This document shows positions 1-12,200 of a stretch of 64,000 bases of DNA, in pieces. Made by a program: the position numbers and the translations under genes. The stretch lies in contig NC_064035.1 in NCBI RefSeq assembly GCF_932526225.1, positions 16,354,469 through 16,418,468 of the forward strand. Reading direction: 5' to 3'. Each line of letters opens with the position of its first letter. The stretch's first letter is position 1. Under the pieces are notes generated by a model. That model saw only the letters and a program-made list of their open reading frames with translations, was not told where the DNA came from and ran no database searches. The stretch comes from Nematostella vectensis. Its lineage: Eukaryota; Cnidaria; Anthozoa; Actiniaria; Edwardsiidae.

Positions 1-205
1 AAACAACCTTAAATATTATTGATATTGATGTGTTGTATCAGTGGCTATTATATTTTTATATACACTATAATTTAAGAACGTCCTTTCAGCCTTAAAATGC
101 TCCAAAAATAAGAACGGCTCAGCCTCAACGGCACATCAGATGTTCTTATGAAAGAGTGTTTTTTAAGTATTAGTTGTATTGATGTGCCTATTTTTCTCTC
201 TTCAG

Positions 206-3200
206 GTTTATCGTGAACGAGTTGTTACAGACGGAGAGAGCTTACGTGGGAGACCTGAAGTGTGTTATCGAGGTGAGTTCCGTGATATTAGAATGCTATT
301 CTTGGATATCTGATTCTTCTGCCGCTATTCCCGCCTTCCGGAAATGAGCAATTAACCTCGCGCTAACACTTCAAAATAGATCCATAAGAACATGGTTCCG
401 GGTGTATTTGAAATGATTGCAATTAAGATTTGGCGGAATTGTCATCTACCGCACTATCTAGCGATGTGTCAACAGTCCCACTCCCCTCCCTTCTCAAATT
501 ATCATCCGTCACCGACAATACACCTTTAGTTCCTGGCTAGATTCCTCCCTTTCCCATCACATCCTCAGCCATCTCCGACACTACCCCCTAAATTTCTGGT
601 TGAATTCCTCTTATTACTGTGTCCAGGTCCGAATCTCGTGCGAGGGTCGGATTCCCCTGCCTTCCCCGTCGCATCCTTATCCATCTCCGACACTACCCCT
701 TTTACTCCTGGTTGAATCCCTCTCATTACTGTGTCAAGGTCCGAATCTCAAGCAAGCGGCGTATGCCATTGCGTATATCCCTAAGTGGCTATTGTGCGGT
801 GTTTCCCGCCTTACGTTCCAGCGCTTATGGTCGTCTGTGCTTCTATTTGTAGAATTACGTGAGTGCTATGGAGAACAATCCAGACGTCCCTGCAGGCCTG
901 GTCGGCAAGGAGAGCATTATATTTGGCAACATTCAAGATATCTATAAATTCCACAGCAAGTAAGTGGTTAAAACATATTTGGCAACATTCAAGATATCTA
1001 AAAATTTCACAGCAAGTAAGTGGTTTGGAATGAAAAAGATGTTGCAGCTTCTCTTTCTTCGTTAAAACCAATCAACTAATCCTTTGTTATTGTTTATATT
1101 TTAATTACAACGGTGTATTTGCAAGAAAACATAAAAATAACCATCCAGAAATAAAGTCTGTTACTCTATTGAAGATATTTGCTTGAAAATATTCATAGCT
1201 AGTTTTAACTTTATATGTTGTTGATCGTCATTAATACTTGCTTATGTTTAACACCGACCCCCCACCTAGCGCGAATCATTGCTAATGAAGCGGATGAGAG
1301 TTTATTATGTTATCCCACGTGGCAATTAACCTTTTGTCTGCCATGGCTTGAAGCAATGTTCGCTTATCAATTACCGGTCATTCGCCCTATCACTAGACAC
1401 TGAGCCATCTTATAGAGCAGACAGTTTGCTGAAATGCAATCCGCTAAACCCACAGCAGGTGGATAGGTACTTTGCCCCCATCTAAACACTTCCAGGAAAA
1501 TAAAACAGAAACGTTTCTCATGACAAATCAATTACACGGTTTAACCCAAAAAGGAGTTGGTCATGCATCCGTTGTCAAATGAACTTTTTTCCCCAGAAAA
1601 GTTCTCCCTATGCATCAGTTATCAAATGAACCACTCCCTTATATTGACATATTTTTTACCCTTTTTCTACCCCATTTCCAAAAGCATTAAGCTGTGTCGG
1701 AGATCAAATTAACAATTCGCGTCCTTTGGCAAATTAATTTTTATTTCTGGACCAAATCCGCCATAGAATTTCACATGACATCAGTTATCAAATGAACAAA
1801 AAGCTTCGATTGACAGAATATATCTATTTTCCTCTACTACATCCCCCCATAGGATTTGGCCATGCGTCTGTTGTCAATGGAACTACTTGCGTCTGTTGGC
1901 GAAATTAACCTCCCTCTCGCCCAAAGCATGTGAATCCCTTGCCTCTGTTCACAAGTGTAAATACTTTCCTCCACAGCACATTTTTGCAAGAAATGGAGAA
2001 ATACGAAACGCACCCAGAAGACGTAGGCGAAGCTTTTATTGAATGGGTAAGACTTGTCTTCTGTTATTTCTTTTGTCTATTTCATAACATGAAAACATTT
2101 GGAATGTTGGCAATAATTATTTTGCACTGGATTAGTTTGTCTGCCTCATCAGTTCTTTGTTTTTGCCCACTCAAGGGCATTGTTTTTAGTTAATCCCTAT
2201 GAGATTACAGCTTGTAAAGCCTTTTTTCAAGGCGCTAATAAGGCCTTTATTCTAGCAACCAAATCCATAAAGATAAAGAAGATCAATTCTACTCCGATTA
2301 CTTCTATCTTTGTCAGTTAGACAGCTGGTTACTAGGCAGTATTCTTGTAAAATAGACGGTTCGTTATGTTAATAACATGCCTGAATGCCTATTTAGACGG
2401 ACGAACGGTTAGAAGAATCTATTCCACGTAACCACTCCCCGGCAGATTTTAAAAAATTATATGTGCAGTGTTTACCTAGCCGCCAAGCTTTCTTAAAATC
2501 TTGGTTTCACTCACGAAACGTGAGAGGAACGGTAAGACTGAAAAATCCTAGGTTTCCCAGGGTGCTATCTCATTCTTGGATCTTGGATCTCTTGGACGAA
2601 TATCTCGTACAAGATCTATTTTCCCCAAACCACGGAGCGTGTACTGTGTTCATATTTCGCTAGCGTAATGTTTATTAAAATTTGTCTCGCTAATTAAGTG
2701 ACATATCTCTTGACTTTACCCTTGGACGTTATCGCATCAAAACTAAATATCTTATCTTCATATATCACAATTTATAGCACTTGGAATAATTGGCATTTTG
2801 AAATTGGCATTAATAATTTTGCAATCGTTTCATTCATATGCTGACAGTTTGGCTCCCCTACCGATGCGTTCAACACAATGCACTGTCGAACAACTCTTAC
2901 CGCTGTTGCGTGACCATGAGTCATGCTATATTTACGCGAAAGATCCCTTTAGTCTTACCCTGAATTACACCGTCGGGTAATGCAGCTTTCAGGCGTACAG
3001 TGCTAAGCATAAACATCGTATATTACCAAGGCAAACGAATAAGTAGATGTACGGCACCAAGCATAAAATGTTTCTCTCTGTGATGTAGCTGTAGCCGCAC
3101 CTCGCGCCATTGTATGTCTACTCTTTTTGTATCTCTGTTCATCGAGTACTTTCTGTGACTAACTTCGCCTTTGTGTGCATAGGGCGAGACGTTTGTGCGC

Positions 3201-6200
3201 TTCTACGTATCCTACTGCAAGAACAAGCCATTCTCCAACTCACTACTCATAGAACATGGTGGAAATTTCTTCTCGGTGAGTAGAAGTTGCACCCAGTCAT
3301 GGACAATTCAGTTTATCCGTAGCCTGTCACGGTATCTTTTGGGAAGGTATTATAACAATATAGTTGAAGTTCGTGGTTTTTGTTTTTGTGGATTCATTTA
3401 AGCCTAGCGCAGCAATTTCCATTCAAAAAAGCAAGCAGACTTTTGAGCGGGCTAAAATGTATTTGATTTAAAATGTATTTTAGCCCGCTGATTTGTTCAT
3501 GTTGAGCAGGATTTTTTGTTCACGGTAAATGATGTGCAGGATTTGTGTTTTTGTCATGCAGTGGGGCTTTTATCTTTAGAACCAAAGATGCATAGCCCTA
3601 ATGAGGTGTAACTAGGTTGATATTTTTTTCTGAATCATAAGGCGGGTTCCTTAGTTGACTATGACCATGACATATCGTGTAATTCCGTAAATTAAATTTT
3701 CCAGGACTTACAAGCCTCTTATGGCCATGGCCTGTCTATCTCCGCCTATCTCATCAAGCCGGTCCAGAGGATCACCAAGTACCAGCTTCTACTCAAGGTA
3801 CACTCACTGCGTTTTCGTTTATCAGTCCCCAGGAAACTTACTGTGGACATAAAAAATGCAACGGAAAGTTTCTTGTAGCTGGTTTCGCTTTTTTACGATT
3901 GGAATAAATGAAATGAAACTGCGTGTACATTTTAGTGTGATATAGTACAATTTGTTAATTCGTCTTTCATGTTATTCAGTCAATGTAATTTTCAAATCAC
4001 ATTCTACAAGGGGTATTCGCTTACTCCTGAATCTATTTATCTTTGCGCTGGGTCAGGGTGTTTTAATGGGTCTGAAAAGATGTGTTTGTAAGTATGTCTT
4101 GTTTGTTTATAGGACTTACTGACGTGTTGCGAAGGATCTGAAAATAGTCTTCAGGTAATCCATCCTTCCACCTACATCCCATGAGTATTTGATCTGTGAA
4201 TAAGTTTTCGCGCCTTATTTATACAATCCTCTTCAACTTTTAGTACGATCGTAGGCGTGTACACAGGTGGGTGTGCAGGGTGCGCGCGCACACCCCCCCC
4301 CCCCCCCTGGAGGAATCTTTAACCTAATCTAACACCCCCTTAGCCAATCCTGGGTACGCGCCTGGATCGTTGGTAAAAGTCTTTTTGACTGGAAATCTAA
4401 CAAAATATATCTAAATTCCAAAGACGATTGTTTCTGTATGTTTTTTACAGGCTGGCCTCGATGTGATGTTGAGCGTCCCAAGGCGTGCTAATGATGCCAT
4501 GTATGTCAACATGTTACATGGGCTGGAGGTACGTCTCATTAAAGGGTAGTCTTGAACTAATTTATAGTTAGCATTAAAGTTAGCATTTTAAAGTTAGCAT
4601 TTCCTGTAGCATATTGTTGACAGGCGCATAACTGCTGATTCATTCTTCGACAGGAAAACCTTGATCACCTTGGCAGGATAATCCTCCAGGTAAGAGCAAA
4701 GCTATCCCGAGTTAGCCCCACCGCAACCATCTAAAGAAGATAAAAAAGAAAAAGAAAAAGCTTAAAAAAAAAGCATATACTGAGTGCCATAACCACTTAC
4801 ATGTCCTACATTTATCACCAGGATGCATTTACGGTGTTCGACCCGAAGCTGTTGCGTCGTAAAGGCAAAGATCGCCACGTGTTCTTGTTTGAGCAAGCGC
4901 TGGTTTTCAGTAAAGAGACGAAGGATAATGACGGCAAAGTCAGCTACCTCTACAAGTACAAACTTAAGGTAAGACCATCAATGAGCTACCTCTAGAAGTA
5001 CAAACTTAAGGTAAGACCATCAAATAGTTACCTCTACAAGTATAAAGTTGAGGTAAGACCATTATGGAGCTATCTAGCTACGATTACAAACTCAAAGTAA
5101 GACCATAAAGGAGCTATCTCGCTGCTAGAACAGACGCAAGGAAGGACAACACAGGGCACGTTATGAGTTTTTAAAAGAATGTATCCGCGCGAAATGACTG
5201 TTATTTTGCATTGACTTACGTAAGTATACTCATTTTCCTGGGCTGATGATAGTATGGTGGCAAGAATTACCTTTCTTCTTGTCTCCTTACCATCTCAAGC
5301 CTCTTTTCTTCTCTATCCTTGACAGCGCCGATATTTCAGCTAATACGTTGGTGACCCCTTACTCTCTTACCTTTTTAAGGCCGCTTTTTAAAGAGATTAA
5401 GATCTCTAGACTTATCACTTCGCTGAAGCACCGACAAGTCAGGCTGCCAGGTGTAAAGTTCGTAAAGTCATGTGCTAGTTGCGTGCGTGCGCGTGATTTT
5501 GAACGCCGGTTCCATTATTAATTCAGCTCCATCCTTGCGCTTATATGTTTTCGCTTGCCTTATCCAACACATTCAAACCTTCGTTTAAGAGTAAGTACAA
5601 AGAGGCGCATGTGCATCATCATTTGTGCCCGTTTCCTGATAACCCCCCTCTCATCCCCCCCCCCCATGTCTGCGTGACTTAGTGGCTCTGCTATTTCTCT
5701 ACCCAGACCTCTGAGCTTGGGGTTACTGAGCACATTGCTGAAGACCCCTGTAAGTTCGCTGTGTGGACAGGCAAACCACCGCAGTCTGAAGATAAAAGAG
5801 TCATTAAGGTAAAGCGACTTGGCAGGACTCGGGGGTAGATAGTTTTCATTTGGGAGTAACTCGTTTCTATTCGGAAGTGATTCCTTTCCATTCGGAATTG
5901 ACTCGTCCCTTTTCGAAATTGACTTGGTGTTATTCAGCAGAGTTTAGTTCCCCTCGCCACAGGATTTCCAATGTTTGAGACAAGACATTTGCGAGAATAC
6001 GGTCAAATAAAAGCAGACAAGTGTTTATCTGTCATATATCGCTGACCCTGCTTAGCAACTTAGTACTATGTTGGATTAGTTCTGTTCCATCCGGAGGGTG
6101 GGAGGGTGAGGGTCGTTTATTACTCGTTCTTGACTTGACTTGTATCTTGTAGGCTGCAAACATCGAGGTGAAGCAACTCTGGGTAAAAGAACTCCGGGAA

Positions 6201-6240
6201 CTTATCCAGCAATTCCAGTTTGGTATTCTTAAGGAGCGAA
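206..6240 (+). CDS. TRIO: GEF1 module: DH1-PH1
   Basis: Eleven exons encode the first DH-PH unit. It opens with [17 protein letters not shown], the conserved first DH helix, and carries the CR3 helix [16 protein letters not shown] on 3705-3797. The PH part starts with [20 protein letters not shown] on 4822-4968 and ends with the Trp-containing C-terminal helix [12 protein letters not shown] on 6153-6240. In TRIO and Kalirin this unit activates Rac1 and RhoG; that specificity is family knowledge, not visible here. Base 206 completes a codon begun in an upstream exon. Confidence 0.92.
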
Positions 6241-9200
6241 GTAAGTTAAATACTCTTATACTTTTATCGAGATTTGCAACCGTAAGAACTGCTGTCGGTA
6301 TACAGCCAACACCCGCGTATAAAAACCTAGAATTTTCAAGATAAGGCGGAATAGGTTCTTATAAATCGGGTTAATATCATAGGACGGAAACCTCATGAAT
6401 AATTTCTAATAGACCGTTTTCACGATGTTGCGCACGCATAAAAAATGCCACAGACTGGCGGGCCACAGATTGGCGGGCCACAGCTGATATAAAATGTCGT
6501 ACGAAGTGGAGATTACAGACAAAGCTATAGAAATGCTTACAGTGCTTCTTTCGCGGAGTTTTGGAGTCGAATTCTATTCCGTCCGCATTTTGGATCAGCT
6601 GTGGCCCGCACATTTGTTGCAGTTTGGATGTGCGCGCAACATCGTGAAAACGGTCTATTGAACACTTTGGAGTCTAATATTCTTTGGTACAACTCCCGAT
6701 GCCCCCCCCCCCCCCCCATCCCCACCCCCATTATTGTTTTCTTTCGTAACGTTGTGCAGTTAGTTCTTGTAGTGCTCTATTTCTGTATGTCAGCGGTATG
6801 CCTCATTCTACCCATGCGTGTTTTTAGGCAACTCCATGATGAGTGGCTCCACAAACTCCGTCAACACGACATCATCAGTCAAGAGCCGCGAGGAGAAGGC
6901 CGCTGACCGGTGAGTCGGCTACGTATCTATTTTATTTCCTTATCACATGACTAAGTACATTGCCCTTTTTAATACAGGGAAAGCGGCGTTATCGAAGACG
7001 ACAGTGTATCCGGCGACTACGACGTCCCTGAAGGAGGAAAGGTAAGGGGAGACTTTGTAAATTTATTAGAGTTGTTTTGGGTTTCCTGTGTTGTGAAATA
7101 GTTGCGAAGGGGCTGAGTAGCCTGTACTATGCTCTATGCGTACTATGCGCCATTCGAGCGTGAATGACATGACAACATATAGGCTTCAAGCTGCGCCGTG
7201 TTTTTATTTGGAGCACGTATTGAACGTTACTAAGCATACGACAAAAGCATCCTTGTGTGCAGTGACATTTTTGTTATTATATTTTCGTTATTTGAAACCT
7301 AAGCGCTTGAGTATTGCTTCCCCTAAAAACGCAAGTTATGCAGTCTGGTCTGAAGGTTACCCATTGGCGGTTTCGACCTCTCGGAATCGTATTTGATATC
7401 CTGTAAGTCGATAACAGTAATTAATAGCAGTCTTCTGCACCCTCGGGAATTATCCGCGGATCAGCGTCATGTCCATCAATCACTGTAACAGTTCCATCCC
7501 GTGTTACACCCCATGGTACCCTGGTCCCAGAGCCTCGAGCGTCTCTCTATTCAGTGGCCAAAATAGAGAGACGTTCGAGGCTCTGAAACCAGGGTAACCC
7601 GATGGTTGCACACTCTAGTGCATTCACAGTAGTTATATCTCCATCCTGGGGTGCTATAGGATACGATGTGACGCAATAATCGGAGACGCCTCTTAATATC
7701 TTCCCATGAACTTTCTATTTTTAGCACCTTTAGGAACTCAAAGCAAATCAGTCTAACCGAGTGCCTCCGATCTGGGTTTTGTACGTTTATCTTTTTTATC
7801 AGAAGTCATTGCTGGTTTTATCCGATTACCGATTCTGGGTTTATTTATTTTATTTTTTTTTTCGTGTGGAAGGGAACACTCGATCCCCCATGGCTTTAGC
7901 ACTTCTCCTTCAGTTCCTTGTTTGTTGTCTAAGTGTTGTCGTGTTAGCGCCCGTTCTTGTACTTGAGAAGGGACCATTAGTTTCTCTGTTGTTCTTGAAT
8001 TTCTAATGTGTTTTGAGAAGGAACATTTACGCACCGGAAACCCGTACATTAAACTCACGATTCCGTGACGTATCAATAGTCAGGAGGTTGCCACAGTTAA
8101 TTTTTGACAACCCTTACTTTCGTACTTTTTTCTCCAGCTGTTTGAAGCTTTATTCAGCTTCCTCTAAATAACCCAAGGTTAAGTTAGCGAAGCGCACAAA
8201 GTTTTCTACTGTATTTTTACTCGCCCTATCTTACTTCCGCTCTCTCATACTCGAGGCGTGACCAACCCTTATGTCACATCCGGTGTATGCCTCGCCAACC
8301 ATACACTGCGCAGATCATAAATTATAGTCTTGTAGTCGGCACGTAAGGAATGGTCTACCTCGCGGAGATTTCCAATCTTTAGTTCAGCCATACATTCAGT
8401 TAGACTGCGTTTATAAAGGCCACATTCTGACGACGTAAATATGAGCTCTTAGTGGCGTTATGGAACCACCACCGCCATCTGTGAGACAGCGCTTACTAAG
8501 TTTGCCATTTATTTTTGAACGCGGATCGTACACACTCGTGCCTGTCAGCATACCAGGGCCAAAGGTAAGTATTCGCGATCCAGTGCGCCGAGTCGCTACT
8601 CTTTCATTGACACTATTGTGTTAACCTACATTTACTGTGATTCCTTTCGGATGTTCGAAACGCAAAAACAGCAGTAGGATTTTGATTACTAGATTGGATT
8701 TCCGCTTACAGGCCGACAGTGAAGTATTAACTCGCTGACCCTGTTCACGATAACCGTTTGCTGCACGGCTCATCCGACTCAAAGTACAAATCCCTTAATC
8801 CACCTCGCCCTCTGCTCTTGCTGTCGAAGAAGTCAACTTGAGGTTTTCTTTCCAGACAAGGACATTTTCCCCTTTGCTCATATCAAATGCAAATATGAAC
8901 CGAAATAATGTCTGCTGATTGCGTGAGTCTTTCTAGACCATATCTTGCGGGAATCAATACGGATGTCTCTAAACCAGGCGCAAGTCCCCTTAATTATCTT
9001 AGATGTTCGCTAGGTGCACCTTTGTGTGGACTAGTTATTCCTTGTTCCACCGCCAAGGTGCGCTAGATAGGTACATATGATGATCCAAGTTAGTACCTTC
9101 TCGTGACTTTGTTTATTAACATTTCACAGAGGTGAGATCAAGACCGAATTTTATCAGTAGAAATTCCCTACGCGCGTTAACTTAGTTGAGAAAATCGACG

Positions 9201-12200
9201 TTAACTTTATTTCAAGCTTTATATTGAGGCCTGAATTTTACTTATATAACTTGTTAACTCTAATTTGCCCGAATGCTTCTGCTTTAAAAAGATATAGGGG
9301 CCGATGATCTGAAGGGTCGGTAACGGAACGAAAAAAATTAAATGAGCTAACTTCGTTTCAAAGTCACGACGGACGTCAAGAAATTGAAAAACCGAATTGG
9401 CCGCAAAAAATTTCCAGCAGGAAAAATATCCGAGTATTTCCCGGTAAACACCTCCTGCGACCTCCCATCACCCATCACAGAGTAGTGCATGCGCAGGGAA
9501 GTAGTGGTTTTTAACAGGTTAATGATTAGCTAGCGTTGAGTGTGAGCACGAGTCTGGTTTGCAGCAGATTTGCACTTATCAACTCAACCCTCTTACCCCG
9601 CATTGAGAAGTTCAGCTAAACCTTTACAAACGCAGCACTAAATAGAGTTAACTCTGTTTACGATGCGCGGTAGACTCTAGCCCTCCTCTTTTTTACTTAC
9701 CGGACAGTGGTCCATAACTAAGCTAAGAAAAGGAGGTGGAGGAGATCATCACTCGACTTCGCAATGTTCTCTCCGCTCTCGCCAACATTTTACCATGTCA
9801 GCCCAACTGAATTGTGTTCTTTCTCCTACAAGGTTCTTGAGCTCTCTCAGGATAACATTTGGCTTGTTGCGGAGAACTACCGTGCCGCTACAGAGGAGGA
9901 GATCTCTCTACGGAAAGGACAGTTCGTGGAGGTGCTTGTCAAGAGTCATGGCAGCACGAGGTGGAGAGTTAGAATCCTGAATAGCGACGGGACGGTGCCA
10001 GCTGAGGGCTGGGTGCCATACGCCACGCTCAGACGACCCGAGGATAACCGTAAGAAGAGACACTCCGACATCTCGCACTCCTCCAGCGAAGGTACTTATT
10101 ACTCACAAGTTAGCTATTAGTGATTGCCCTATCAACAGAGCTTTGCTTGGTTTTATGGTGTAGGACAGAACATTCTCGCGATCGTGTTTATCGCGCAGTG
10201 CGATCGTTCCTTTGCTTTATTGGTTGCTTGGGTGTCATTGAACCCACGAACATCAGTTATCAACAAGCGCGCGGAATGCTAGACTATGTTTTCAGTGAGA
10301 GCTCGCAGGCTTTTCTGCTGTTGTGTTTTCGTGGAGCTTAGTGAAAGTCTGAGCGATCTACAGCGTTTGGAGGGAACCTTCCGATATCTCGGTATGTCTC
10401 GGTACGACTCAATCCATCATTCACTCATCGCATGACTCCGGCATAATATCAAGTAACTGTTCGCGAACAGAAGATCAACAAGTCTGTTTGCTTTTTAGTT
10501 TTCTCGCGCCGCCATGATGAAAATTCAATAAGTCGCGTGTGAACAGTGAATTGAGCCTTGATTTGCTGCCTTGTGGCGGACACTAAAACACTGCTGTTCC
10601 CCAGACCCGTTAGCTAACTTCGTTATTCAAACAAAGTGTTATTTGATTATTATCATTTTTACTTGGGTAAATGCTAGCGAGTCTAGGAGAGCGTGAAACC
10701 CGTCATGTTAAAGCAGGGTTATTGTACATGTTAATAGTTTTCTTGACACAACCGTAAGTGGGGTTATTTATTATTGTCACGAGGCTCGGACTATAGAAGA
10801 TTCGACCTATTTGCAACCTTTAATAACTGTTAGACTTATTCGCAGGGACTTACAAATGGAAAATGTCCTGCAAAGCTGGAAAATGTGACATTAAAAAAAT
10901 TCCTCGTGACCTTTTCTCTGTAGTCCTACAACAGACGACTGCTTGCCCTTCGGAAATAAATTCCTTTTCGCTCGTTTCCCCTTGAATAAAGATCAGAATC
11001 TGAAACCTTGCTACCGACGACGTTTATTGTTTGATAACTGTGTTATTGCAGTGTGTTATCTGATCAGTCATTTCTAGACAGTCTGAATGTTTTCTTTTGC
11101 GTACTGCTTCCGTCTCTTTCTCCTTGTAGCCTGTAAAGGAGATCTTGTCGATTAAAGGCATTATTTCGATACTAAATACATTGATGAGTTATGGAAAGAT
11201 GAGATGGTGAAAAAAAAAACAGTGTGACTGCTTTTATTAAGCGTCAACCTCAATATGTAGTCTCACCCAGAAACCCCTGGGGACGAGGTTGTTGAAGCTT
11301 TTATTTATAGTTTGTCACGCGACGTTATTATGTCACGCAAAACCATCCTCTTTGATAAAAAAAAATTGATTAGAGCTAATGTTATTATATTTTGCGACTC
11401 TGTTATAGTTCTCCATTTTAATCCAGGTGAGAACTCTGTTAAGCTGCATCTTGTGATGTGTCTAAACGTTTATCAAATTTGTTTTCTATTCCAGATTCCG
11501 TGTCGATATCGTCTACTGAGAGTCCCACCACCTCTTGGTACTCAACTCCTCCGCCAAATGGAAATGGGGGCTCATCTCCCCCTGTACGCCGGCGCTCAAA
11601 AAGCAACACCCAGTTTGGGTCTCTTCGGTGAGTAATTTAAACAAGTTTATAATCAAAGAAAATGAAGTGCTGGACGAGGAATTTTCAATGTCGTGTAGTG
11701 GCTAAAAATTGTCACTGGAAGACTCGGGAAGTCTCTGTTGTTAGTGGAAAATTGTACTAAGGGCACCTGTGAGTAAGCTTTTCGTTTACGATCTTAGAAC
11801 AGAACATTTCGTTTATTCATTTCCATGATGTTTTATATCATCTAGCATGCGATCTTGGAGGAGAACTCTCCTTTTGTTTACATTAATTTTTTTATCTAGC
11901 ATGTGATCGTGGAGGATTACTTTCCTTTTGTTAAATTAAATGTTTTTATTCAGTATGCGATCTTGGAGTAGAAATTCTATGAAGAAAATGATGAACAAAC
12001 CTGGCCAGGCTCCGTCGCCAACTAACACACCTGCAAGATCCAAAAAGATCTCTGGTGGAGGCTCAAAGAAACTGCAGCAGATGTTGGGCGCAAGCGAGAG
12101 CGATATCGATCTGTTACTGCGACCGGCCGAAATCGTGCACACTACCTCTCAGACGGTAAGCTAATCACACCCTTCTCCCTTTCTCGCGCTTATAATAGTG

